DNA from: Volvox africanus
Lineage: Eukaryota; Chlorophyta; Chlorophyceae; Chlamydomonadales; Volvocaceae
DNA length: 64,000 nt
Direction of reading: 5' to 3'
Assembly: GCA_030268105.1 (NCBI GenBank)
Contig: BSDZ01000078.1
Location: 682,001 to 746,000 of the forward strand
The stretch's first letter is position 1, and each line of letters starts with the position of its first letter. Positions 44,471 through 55,000 of this stretch are shown here, one piece after another. The notes under the pieces are model-generated. The model saw nothing but the letters and a program-made list of their open reading frames with translations. It ran no database searches and had not been told where the DNA came from. The position numbers were made by a program, and so were the translations under genes.

Positions 44471-44857
44471 TTATGTTTTCGGATAGGAATTTGCTAAAAG
44501 GCTTGTTAATAGGTTAACACAGGAGGAATTTTCGACTACTAGCGTACCGACAGTACTCCCGAGTAGGCCAATTAGAAATGCGATGTAATCCGTAAGGCTG
44601 TCTTTTATCTCGGTGGTTTTCTGAATTAGGACCTTGATCTGTTCCGTATTTAGATGTTGTCCAGCCAACACCACGTTCAGTGTTGGCGTACATTCACCTG
44701 CAACTCACAGTGCAGGCTCACAACGAGAATGCAGCAGCTAGTTGTAAGCAAATGTCTATAATTACAAACCGGAAGCGGCGGCGTCCAGAACGGCGCGGCC
44801 AAGATCCTCAGCGAAGGTGTCTAAAGGGCTGCGGCGATTGTCATCATCGCTCGCCAT
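44471..44857 (-). CDS. F2 leader ORF0 of copy J
   Basis: Reverse strand, ATG at 44857. Exon 1 (about 44770-44857) encodes MASDDDNRRSPLDTFAED and AAAS, differing from copy G by one residue. Exon 2 ends at 44471 with NTEQIKVLIQKTTEIKDSL and GLLGSTVG. The splice borders match copy G. Confidence 0.58.
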
Positions 44858-44924
44858 CGCGAGAACCTACTTCCGATGAGGGACAATGAGGCAGTCGTGA
44901 CTTTACCCGTCTCGATACCAGATT

Positions 44925-45739
44925 TGTTGTATCCTTCCTTCTTCGATCATGCACTGAATCTGCACGTCTGATTGTTAGCTACGTGTGCACCGTGCTTACG
45001 AACAGCAAGGCGATTCAATGCGAGTAAAGTGACAGCGGAAGACTCAGCAACAAGGAAAGATCCAACTTACAATAGTCTTCGATTACAGAATGGTAGTCTG
45101 CCGTCAGACCCCGCGGGCAATGTTCATCATCCGGCTGGAGATGGTATGCTAGAATAGCTCAGGCCGAATATATATGAGTAAAACGTATGTATGAGAATTA
45201 TATCGAGTTAAGTACATGGGTACTTGATCCAAAGTAGCATCGAGCGGACTTCGGTCTCTAGGCGGCCGTCCTCGCACCTATCACGTCATGATACCAATGT
45301 GCAGTACAGGTCTCACTAGATTTCGATCTCAAGTCTGAGTACTATCTTATCACTGTTCTGAATATCGTGTAATCCGTTATATTAATGAATGCAACGCATG
45401 CAATATGTGAAGGTCCGAATATTGATATTCGGTTGCCGACCCAACCATCGCTATCGTCGCGCTCCTGCATACGCATATGGGTTTATGACACGGATGAGGT
45501 AATAATATTTAAAATATTATTACGTGATATATTATGTCGATAGATAGATCGCGCATTAATATCAGCCTCAAGTCAAACATGTTGACCGACAGCGCGATGT
45601 CGTAGATGATAATGCAACGTGCCTGATTAGCTAGATATACTTGAATATATCATGCTAATATGATTATATCATGCTCGGTAGTGCTCGAATGGACTGCAGC
45701 CTACTTCGGTGTAAACGGTGATCAAACCGGCATACAACA
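44925..45739 (-). repeat. F2 LTR of copy J (815 bp), inverted
   Basis: On the + strand starts TGTTGTATCC and ends GGCATACAACA; full length compared with 34211-35024. The PBS complement lies just to its left (about 44909-44924). Confidence 0.93.
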
Positions 45740-46384
45740 GGTTGTGGAGGGATGGCTTGACAACACAAATCATAGTGCCGAACGATGACGCTTTGCGCTA
45801 CGATATTCTTGCTCGGTTCAATGAGGACCCATTAGCAGGACATCCTGGCAGCACGTGTTTGGCAGAACTAGTGCAACGCTCGTTCTGGTGGCGGCGCGTG
45901 GTGAAGGATGCGGAAAATTTCGTGCAAAGGTGCAGTTTATGTCAGCGTAATAAAGCACTATTCAGTTAGGGCCAGGGGTTATTACAACCATTGCCTGTAC
46001 CAGATACCCCTTGGGAAAGTGTTTCAATGGACTTCGTGGTCGTGCTGCCCAAAACTGAGGGGGGGTAGGACTCGGTGTTCGTTATGGTCGATCGCTTGAC
46101 CAAAATGGTTCACTTAGCCCCCTGCACCTCGCCTTGCACCGCTGAGCAAACAGCACGATTATTTTTCGATAACGTGGTCCGATTGCATGGCATTCCTAAA
46201 AATGTGATAACCGATCGCGGTGGTCAATTCACGTCTAAGTTTTGGGAAGTGCTATGTGAACTCGTCGGCATGCGTGTTCATTTGAGCACAGCATATCATC
46301 CACAATCCGATGGGCAAACCGAACGCACAAATCGCACATTGGGCGATATGTTACGAAATTTCGCAGGACGCACACCCTCTCATG
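45740..46384 (+). pseudogene. F2 pol of copy G, integrase piece
   Basis: Continues the integrase: [17 protein letters not shown] zinc region, CQRNKAL, then [31 protein letters not shown] and [18 protein letters not shown]. Stops lie at 45967-45969 and in the GGGGTAGG tract near 46061-46068. It breaks off at about 46384, before the chromodomain. Confidence 0.88.
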
Positions 46385-46724
46385 GTTGAAGAAGGAAGGA
46401 TACAACAAGGATGGCCGCCTAGAGACCGAAGTCGGCTCGAAGCTACTTTGGATTAAGTCCTCGCGTACTTAACTCAGTCTAATTCTCATACATACGATAT
46501 ACTCATTTTATATCGGCCTGAGCTATTCCAGCATATCATTTCCAGCCGTATGATGAACGCTGCCCATGGGGTCTGACGGCAGACTTCTACTTTGCAACTG
46601 AAGATCATTGTAAGTTGGATCTTTCCTTATTAATAAGTCGTCCGCTGTCACGTTGCTCCCATTGAATCGTCTTGCTGTTCGTAAGCACGATGCACTCGTA
46701 GCTAACACTCAGACATGCAGATTC
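46385..46724 (+). repeat. Scrambled F2 3' LTR of copy G
   Basis: First a 24-bp LTR tail (TTGAAGAAGGAAGGATACAA, then CA; 46385-46408). Then an LTR fragment from its middle (GGCCGCCTAGAGACCGAAG) to CATGCAGATTC. At 46725 a reverse-strand F1 LTR interrupts it. The missing LTR end should lie beyond the F1 array, outside the window. Confidence 0.78.
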
Positions 46725-47557
46725 TGTTGTACCTCTCCTTCGTGTTTGCTCATAAGTATCTGCACGTCTGAAGGCTTGCGACACGAATGCGCAAGCACTT
46801 GCAAGTACAGCAAGACAAGCGCGAGCAAACAGAGACAGCGGAAGACTTCAAACAAGAAGAGATATAACTTACAGTCTTACAGATCGAAGCGGTGCAATGG
46901 ACGTAATCGCCGTCAGCGCCAGAAGCAAGCAATCATCACGCGGCGGTGAATAGCGAAGTTTAGGCTTAGCTCGGGCTAAGTAGAATAGCGTATAGCAATA
47001 ATAATGTAGAACACAGGAGTGTTCTCCGGTATCGAATGTCTTCTCTTACTTAGCTGTCCTCGCATCTGTTATAATCGCAGCATCGCAATGCCATACGATT
47101 CACACTAGGAGGCCGATCCTAAGTGTGACAACCCTACTGCGTATAGGCGATGTCCAAGCATAACAACGTATAAGCCTTTCCGGCATTCGTATGATGCAAG
47201 GGTCCGAATAACGATATTTGGTTGCAAGGCATGCATCGCGACGAGTGCGGCGCTCTCAACGTGTGCTGAAATGAAGTAATATTATATCAAATAATATTAC
47301 TTATCGTTTCATAGCACGAGCATAATGCGCACTTCAATGATTCGGTATTTCATGCATGCTAGGCGGATTTGCCATGATGTGATGTCGCGATGGATAATGA
47401 TAACATGCCAAATGCATATATAAATGTATGCGAATACATCTATATCATGCAGGTTCATTCATATGCAATAATCATTCATGCGTTCATCAAGATAACACTT
47501 CACCTTGTAGCGTCACATCGAGCTACGCATTGGCGGGAAACGAACCGTAGCACAACA
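46725..47557 (-). repeat. F1 3' LTR of copy E (833 bp)
   Basis: On the + strand TGTTGTACCTCTCC...GTAGCACAACA. It is clearly different from the other LTR of this unit: several mismatches fall in the first 100 bp, and it is 9 bp longer. The purine-tract complement follows at 47558-47572. Confidence 0.93.
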
Positions 47558-47616
47558 ATTATCCCCCCTCCCGTATGCAGCGTCCTCGCTGCTTCATACA
47601 GCATCGACTGCAAGGG

Positions 47617-50404
47617 TCATTGGGCTTGCGTGGCACGTTTGCGGGCTTCTTCGAGCAGAGGCTTCATGTCCTGCGAGAAGTTGCGTGCCGGTTCCCATGA
47701 GTTGTGCTCGCTGGTATACCCTGTCCACTTGACCAAGTACTCATGTACTGTCCGCTTACGTCGGTGTCGGCCCACACGACGCGCGCGATAATCTAACACC
47801 CGCTCCACATCGTAAAACTTCTGTTTACCAGCAATCCAGGTCTCGGGAACTGGTTCTATCGCTGCGGGGGCGTTAGCAGGCTCAGGGACGGGTTCCGTAC
47901 CACGATACGGACGAACAAGCGATACGTGAAACGTGGGGTGAATGGTCATCTCAGCGGGCAATGCAAGCTCCACAGCCACATTCCCGACCATGCACATGAC
48001 AGGATACGGACCAATCCAGCGGGGTGAGAGTTTTCGGGATCCGTCGGCCAAGGAACGCAAGTTCTTGGTGCTTAGCAACATGAGTTGCCCTTCCGAAAAC
48101 GTCACATCCTGCTTGGATTTGTTGTAGTACTCCGTCGTTCGTTGCTGCGCCACATCTAAACACGACTTCGCGTCTGTGATTCGGGACATAAAAGACTTGG
48201 CAAAAAGTTTAGCAGCAGGCACGTTCACTTCCAACTCACGCCACACGGGTAGCGCGGGATGAAACCCGTAGTTAAGAAAGAACGGACTTTTGCCTGTAGA
48301 GCGGTTAACAGCGTTGTTAAGCGCGAATTCCGCCACAGTCAAATATGTATCCCAAACAAGAGGTGTGCGGCCAGCATAATTGCGCAACATATCACCCAAC
48401 GTGTGGTTTGTGCGTTCGGTTTGACCATCCGTCTGCGGGTGGTACGCTGTGCTCAGGTTGAAACGCATGCCAACTAGCTTGCAGAGCGCTTCCCAAAACT
48501 TAGACGTGAACTGCCCACCGTGGTCCGAGATCACATTTTTGGGAACTCCGTGTAACCGAACCACATTGTCGAAAAACAAGCGTGCGGTTTGTTCAGCCGT
48601 GCAGGACGATGTGCATGGTGCTAGGTGGACCATCTTAGTCAGACGATCGACCATCACAAACACCGCATCATATCCCCCCTCAGTTTTGGGCAGCGCGACT
48701 ACGAAGTCCATGGAAACACTTTCCCAAGGCGCATCCGGGACAGGCAATGGTTGCAACAACCCATGACCCTTACTGGACAAAGCCTTATTGCGCTGGCACA
48801 GACTGCATGTCTGTACGAAGTTCGCCGCATCGTTAGCCAAACGAGGCCACCAAAAGGAACGTTGCACCAACTCGACCAACCGCTTGCTACCAGGGTGTCC
48901 TGCTAACGGGTCCTTGTGGAACCGCGCAAGGATGTTGTAGCGTAGCGCGTCGTCGTTTGGAACGACGATTTGCGTAGCTGCACCCTCCGTCTGTAGCCAA
49001 AGGCCATTCTGCTTGCGAAGGTTTTCTACATTAGCCGGCTCCGAGAACCAGGCATCTGCGTTGTAGGCCACCTTCAACCGCTCTGTGAGGTCCGTCGCGA
49101 TCGGCACCTCCTCGTTATGCGGTCGCAAGACGGGCGCTGCCAAAATTGCAGCGTGTAGCGACGGATGTCGACTGAGAGCATCGGCAATATTCAGTTTACC
49201 AGAAATGTACTCCCAGGTGCAGTCGAACCTAGCTAGGTATTCCATCCACCTAGCCTGACGGCGGTTCAATGTCGGAACACTTTGCAAAAACGTTAGGGGC
49301 TTGTGGTCAGTCTTTAAAGTAAATGGGCGTCCCTCGAGGTAACAGCGCCATTCCTTTAAAGCATGCAGCACTGCCAGAAGCTCCTGTTCCCCGGTGGTGT
49401 AGCGAATCTCTGCACCAGAAAATTTCTTACTCGTGAAGGCGATCGGTCGCCCTTCCTGTAACAATACAGCGCCGCTTCCATACACTGAGGCATTGGAAAC
49501 AACCTCCACACTAAACGGCAACGAGTAGTCAGGGAATGCAAGGGTGACATCTTCGGCAACGATTCGCTTGAGCTCTTCGAATGCCCGCTGGCATTGCCAC
49601 GTCCACGACTCGAGTGAAACGAAAACGCCTTCGCGAGTTAAGTTAGTAAGCGGGGCCGCAATGATGGAATATTTTTCAATGAACTTTCGGAAGTAATTGG
49701 TCAAGCCAAGGAACTTACGCAGCTCCGTGAGGTTCTGAGGCGCGGGCCAATCGCGAACCACGGCAACCTTCCGCGGGTCCATCTTCACACCAGTGGCCGA
49801 CACAATGTGGCCCAAATATTCCACCTGAGGCTGCGCCCAAAAGCATTTGGCGCGTTTAGCAAACAATTGCTCCCGACTCATAACGTCGAGCACAAGCCGA
49901 AGATGCTCCAAGTGCTCCTCGCGCGTCTTAGAATAAACCAAGATGTCATCCAGGTAGCAAACAACGAACCTGTCGATAAACGGCCTAAACATGCGGTCCA
50001 TAACCGCCTGAAACGTCGCAGGGGCATTAGTCAAACCAAACGATAGGACCGTATACTCGAAATGACCAAAGGCGTCCGAAAAGCGGTTTTCGGGATATCA
50101 GAGGCAGCGATGCGAATCTGATTATAGCCCTGTTGTAAGTCAATCGAGGAAAAATAAGCCGATCCCTTCAGCTTATCCAACAGGTCGTCAACGCGTGGCA
50201 AAGGGTAGCAATTTTTCACCGTACTCGCATTCAACCCCCGGTAATCGATGCACATGCGCAAGGTCCCATCCTTCTTACCGACAAACAAAATCGGTGCAGA
50301 ATACGGGGATGTGCTGGGGCGTATCATACCCTTCGCGAGCAAATCCGTCACCTGGCGCTTCACCTCGTCCAGCTCCAATGGACTCAACCTGTACATTGGC
50401 CGGG
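47617..50404 (-). pseudogene. F1 pol of copy E, 3' portion (RT to chromodomain)
   Basis: Reverse strand: the RT start [16 protein letters not shown] near 50396, the DLQQGYNQI and [10 protein letters not shown] blocks, RNase H, integrase with DX35E (SDHGGQF in place of SDRGGQF) and the chromodomain. Relative to the sister copy, one G is missing in the GACCAAAGGCG stretch near 50064-50074, which shifts the frame within RT (TPFGHFEY is lost). From 50034 the 805-codon frame is open to the stop. Confidence 0.93.
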
Positions 50405-50826
50405 TGTTGTATCCTTAATGCATTTTGGTAATTCATTAAGTATAATAATTATCTGTTTATTATTTTATGATATAATATATTTAATTATCAGATTAACTGT
50501 TTCATGTTCCCATCTGGCATTCGATTTGTGGATTTGGTCTCGGCTGTCGATGACCAATACTAACCGATTTCCTGAAACATCCGAACCTGTCGGTTACTCC
50601 ATAACCTGTATGGAATGGGCCATTTACCGCCTGAATGGTAAATGGTGGAACATCTGGTTCCTGGTTCACTGAATCACCGGTTGTAGTGGTGACTTCTGAA
50701 GGTCACGCCCGGTTCGAGGCCTTATGGTCTCTCAAGTACGACCTAGTCGGCGGCTCTACTTAATCGGGCTCTGGCACAACAACCGGTATCTTTTGATACC
50801 ACCCTTCGTGGGTACCATATACAACA
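50405..50826 (+). repeat. F3 5' LTR (422 bp)
   Basis: TGTTGTATCCTTAATGC...CATATACAACA. It shares only the terminal bases with F1 and F2. It has an AT-rich 5' part (TTTATGATATAATATATTT) that could hold the promoter. Confidence 0.96.
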
Positions 50827-50829
50827 AGC

Positions 50830-50841
50830 TGGTATTGAGAC
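50830..50841 (+). promoter_or_regulatory. F3 primer-binding site
   Basis: TGGTATTGAGAC, 4 bases after the LTR, one base different from the F1 site. Confidence 0.7.
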
Positions 50842-50957
50842 TGTTCCTCCCTGTTCCGCTGAAATCTCTTCAAGCCTTCTCAAGTTTTTCTGTGGTAACT
50901 GCTCAAGCCACTCTAACCGCGCAACGCACTCAAGCCACTCAAGCTACCCTATTATAA

Positions 50958-52025
50958 ATGGACATCGACCACGACCTTCCTCCTGCCGACATCCCTCTGG
51001 ACATGGAGACATTGCCTGAGGAGCTGAGCGCCGCCATTTTTGCTGCGGCTACCACCGGTCTGTAATATTCACGAACTTAGTCTAGTGACAATTAGAGCCT
51101 GCTCTCTGTGAGTTCGGCTGTGCTTTCTGTTAAAGTCAATCTCTAAGTTAGTCGCGGTCAACGTGGCTCGCGACCTAGACAATTCTGCCTTCTCTGTTAG
51201 GTAATATCTTCCTGCAACACTGCTTTCTATCTAGAACTTGTATTGCAGTTTTGCTGAGGAATTCCTGTAGTTGCGGGTTCGATAGTACCGCATCGAATCC
51301 CACGAGGAGTCGACTTCGTGAATTCACTTCGGCGTTCACTAATACATATATATCTCTATTACTTGAAAGGTATTGTGTTTGTTCCAACCGCCTTGAGTGC
51401 TTCTGCAGTGTCAACACCTCAGACCCGTCGGAGCGGCACTTCTGCCCAGTCACTCCGATCCATCGCTAATCAACTTCACACGCGGACTTCAAAATTTTTG
51501 AAGTTCATCGAAGGCATCCAAGTGTCGGTGTCAAACCATTTGACACCTGGTGCCGTGGATATTCCTGGGATGGCTCCTGCTGCTGCCGCAACAACTTGTG
51601 CTGCTGTTGCGGGCACCTCTTCCAGGCCACCTGGGCCTCCTCATACTGGACATGAGGACGAGGACATGGCCTGCGACGACCCTGACGAGGAGACCCCGGC
51701 GCCCCCGACCAAAAAACCGCGGGCTGCATCCGTTCGTACAGGCATCAGTGGGCACGAGGATCAGCCGCGGGAGATTAAGGGCGCCGGTAAGTCTAAGAGG
51801 GGCGGCGGACAGCAGGGGAGGCACTTGGCCCCAAAAGGGGGCCACGTGCAGAAGAAGGGGCCTAAGCAGAACCTGGCGGAGTATTTGACCACATTCAAAT
51901 GTACTAGACGGGAGTTTCATTTTCGTAAACAACATGGGATGTGCCTCCGTTGCGGTTCCGACCAGCATAGGGTCGACTCCTGCCCAATGCTGGGGGCGGA
52001 GAAAAACAAGGGTAAGGACCACTAG
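50958..52025 (+). CDS. F3 ORF0-Gag fusion (two exons), without a capsid domain
   Basis: Exon 1 (50958-51057) encodes MDIDHDLPPADIPLDMETLP, then ELSAAIFAAATT. Like F1 and F2 exon 1, it would end in GL-stop if unspliced. A 351-bp intron (GTCTGT...CTTCTGCAG, 51058-51408) joins in phase 1 to exon 2, in frame with the NC-like part. Exon 2 has a helix-like stretch (QSLRSIANQLHTRTSKFLKF), an acidic/Pro-rich linker, PTKKPRA, a basic region and a zinc knuckle CLRCGSDQHRVDSC (C-X2-C-X4-H-X4-C). The capsid region of about 200 residues seen in F1 and F2 is absent. It ends at a UAG in frame with pol. If spliced as proposed, one frame runs from ORF0 to the chromodomain. Confidence 0.65.
52023..52025 (+). 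promoter_or_regulatory. F3 gag/pol UAG in the shared frame
   Basis: CAC-UAG-GAA followed by an open frame into the pol N-terminal domain (ELAQAGIEGSPPG). Confidence 0.7.
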
Positions 52026-55000
52026 GAACTTGCCCAGGCTGGTATAGAGGGATCACCACCTGGGGTCTTTGCTGTGAGCTGGATGGTAGCAAAGTGCCGT
52101 GCAGTACGGGCTCTTTTGCCCTCTGTTTTAAACCAAGTGGAGCAGGTGATAGGGAGACGTTCTTCTTTTGATGCACGAACTGTCCGTGCCGGCTTTGATG
52201 GCTTTTGTAATCTGTTTGAGCCTCAAGGTCGCCCCCTATCCTCCGCTAACTTGGGTGGGCATACTATCTTGTTCACTCCCTCTTCACTCTGCGAGCTACA
52301 GAAGCAATTAGCTCCCTTTAGGGCATGCAAACGTCAACACCCTGATACCTCAGCATGCATCTTGCTGCCTGAGTATGTGTCCCGACGCAACCCTTCTTTT
52401 CTGTCGGGAATGCAACGGGTCTTAAGGTTTAATCCAGGGACGGCTCTTTTCCATAGCCTTGATATGGCAGGTGAGGTCGTTCAGCTCCCTGGAAGCCCAT
52501 ACTCTGTTGACGTCTGGTTTGCTGCTCCTAAACCGGTTCAGGAGGGCTTGCCTGAGACTGAACCCTGTATTTCAGTTCTCTGCTTGCCTAAAGCTGCTGC
52601 CCTGATAGGTGCTGGCGTACCTCTGATCACCGTAAGTACGGCAGGTCGTACGTTCACCGCCCTAGCCGACTCTGGAGCCAGTGATGATTTCATTTCGGCA
52701 TCAGTGGTTACGCAGCTTGGCCTGAAACCTAGCCCATACTCCTGGTCAGAAGTTACCCTTGCTGATGGGGGTAAGCAGGCTATCTTGGGACAGGTTAATC
52801 TTCGTCTATCTGCAGGTCCTTTAAGGTTAAATGTCCGCCCATACGTGTTGCCTGAGCTAACTGATGCTGCCACGTATATCTTGGGTTCTTCCACCCTAGC
52901 ACAGTATGGGGCTGTCCTTGACTATGAGTCTAAATCTTTGCGCCTGCGCAAGGGGACTCTAGTTTGCAAGGTACCCTTTACTACTGCCGGACAGCCACCA
53001 GATCAGACGACACCTGCGCCTTGCTTTAATTATGCAACCACTGCTATCTGTCAGCACACTGAACCTAAAGTTGTTGGCAGAAAAGCAGCAGTTCGCATGA
53101 TTCGCAAGGGGGCTCATGCTTTGCTAGTACGGCCCAAGTTGCACCTGAATGCAACTTCTATCCCAGCTGATGCCACTGACCCTGAGCTTGAGGCCCTGTT
53201 ACAGGAATATGCAGATATATTCGAGGAGGTCCCTGGCAAGCCTCCAATGCGGCCTGTGGATCACACCATACCTTTGGTGCCTGGCGCAGTACCCGTTTCC
53301 CGCCCCATGTATCGGCTAAGCCCCTTGGAGCTGGACGAGGTCAAACGACAGGTTACTGAGCTGCTGAAAAAAGGTATGATACGGCCAAGCACATCCCCAT
53401 ACTCCGCCCCTATTCTGTTTGTGGGAAAGAAGGATGGAGCTCTGAGAATGTGCATTGATTATAGGGGGTTAAATGCTGCAACGGTTACGAACCGTTACCC
53501 CCTCCCACGTGTCGATGATCTGCTGGATAAGCTAAAAGATTCTGCATTCTTTAGCTCTATTGACCTCCAGCAGGGGTATAATCAGATTCGTATAGCAGAA
53601 TCTGACATCCCTAAAACGGCTTTCTGTACGCCGTTTGGCCATTTTGAATATACCGTCCTTAGTTTCGGACTGACGAACGCCCCTGCAACGTTCCAAGCCG
53701 TCATGGACCACATCTTCAGGCCATACATCAACAAATTCGTCATCTGTCATCTGGACGATATCCTGGTGTTTTCAAAGATCCGTGAGGAGCACATACAACA
53801 CCTCCGCCTGGTCTTTGAGGTTCTGCGGCGTGAGCAGCTGTATGCTAAGCGTTCTAAGTGCCACTGGGCACAACCACAGGTGGAGTATCTGGGGCATATA
53901 GTGCATAAGGGTGGCATACGGATGGACCCCTGGAAAACTGCTGTTGTTCGGGATTGGCCAGTGCCCTCCAACCTTCAGGAACTGTGTAAGTTTTTGGGCC
54001 TGACCAACTACTTTCGTAAGTTCATAGAGTGCTACTCAGTCATTGCTGCACTGCTAACAAACCTCACACGTAAGGGAGCCTTCTCTTCACCAGAGGCCTG
54101 GACCCCCGCATGCCAAGCAGCTTTTGATGCTTTGAAGCGTGCTATCTCTGATGATATAATCCTGCATTTCCCTGACTACTCATTGCCGTTCCGTGTAGAG
54201 GTCATAACTGATGCATCTATACATGGGACGGGGGCAGTTCTGTTGCAGCAGGGACGCCCCATTGCATACACGAGTAAGAAGTTTTCGGGGGTTGAAACCC
54301 GTTATACCACTGGGGAACAGGAATTTCTGGCGGTCCTACATGCCTTGAAGGAATGGCGATGTTACCTTGAGGGCCGGACTTTTGCCCTCAAGACTGATCA
54401 CAAACCCCTTACGTTTCTGCAAGGTGTGCCCTCCCTTAACCGACGCCAGGCCCGCTGGATGGAATACCTGGCACGGTTTAACTTTGATTGGGAGTACCTG
54501 AGCGGCTCACTTAACATAGCTGATGCTCTCAGTAGGCACCCCTCACTGCATGCAGCCATTCTGGCGGTAAGCACAAGTAGTAGGTCTCAGGCAAAACCTA
54601 ACTTCGTGCCCTCCGATTTTACCAAGCGCTTGAAACAGGCTTATGCAGCCGACCCGTGGTTCACAATTCACAACAACACGGGGCACTTGGTACAGGAGCA
54701 TGGCTTATGGATCCGATCGGAAGGATCCCACCGTCAGATTGTCGTACCTAACGACGATTCATTACGTCGTGAACTTCTCTCACGTTTTCATGACGGCCCT
54801 CTTGCTGGGCATCCTGGCTGCACGCGGTTACTGGAGCTTTTGCGGCGTCAATTCTGGTGGCCCCGCATGGCTAAGGATACTGAAAATTATGTCCTCTGTT
54901 GCGACCTGTGCCAGCGCAATAAGGCCCAGTCTGGTAAATCACATGAGCATCTCCAACCTCTTCCTATTCCCGACGCTCTGTGGGAAAGCGTCTCTATGGA

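Larger units (their letters stand above)
43586..45739 (-). mobile_element. Truncated inverted F2 element (copy J)
   Basis: On the reverse strand: LTR, PBS, ORF0 and gag, then cut inside gag at 43586. It lies in the integrase part of copy G, which resumes at 45740 with GGTTGTGGAGGGATGGC. As in copy H, the element's LTR-bearing end is intact and the other end is lost. A duplicated GGTTG may be the target site, but the left copy is incomplete. Confidence 0.83.
34211..46724 (+). mobile_element. F2 Ty3/gypsy chromovirus (copy G), host of three later insertions
   Basis: 5' LTR, PBS, ORF0, gag and the start of pol (34211-38185). Pol then continues in two more pieces (42690-43585 and 45740-46384), and part of a 3' LTR follows (46385-46724). 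The gaps are filled by an F1 element (38186-42689) and an inverted F2 fragment (43586-45739). A reverse-strand F1 array starts at 46725 inside the 3' LTR. The pieces are collinear with the less interrupted F2 pol of copy M, which supports one original element. Confidence 0.85.

Noticed and set aside
47617..50034. Treating the antisense 70-110 codon ORFs over pol as genes
   Set aside because: They recur only where pol is duplicated and mirror its codons in other frames.
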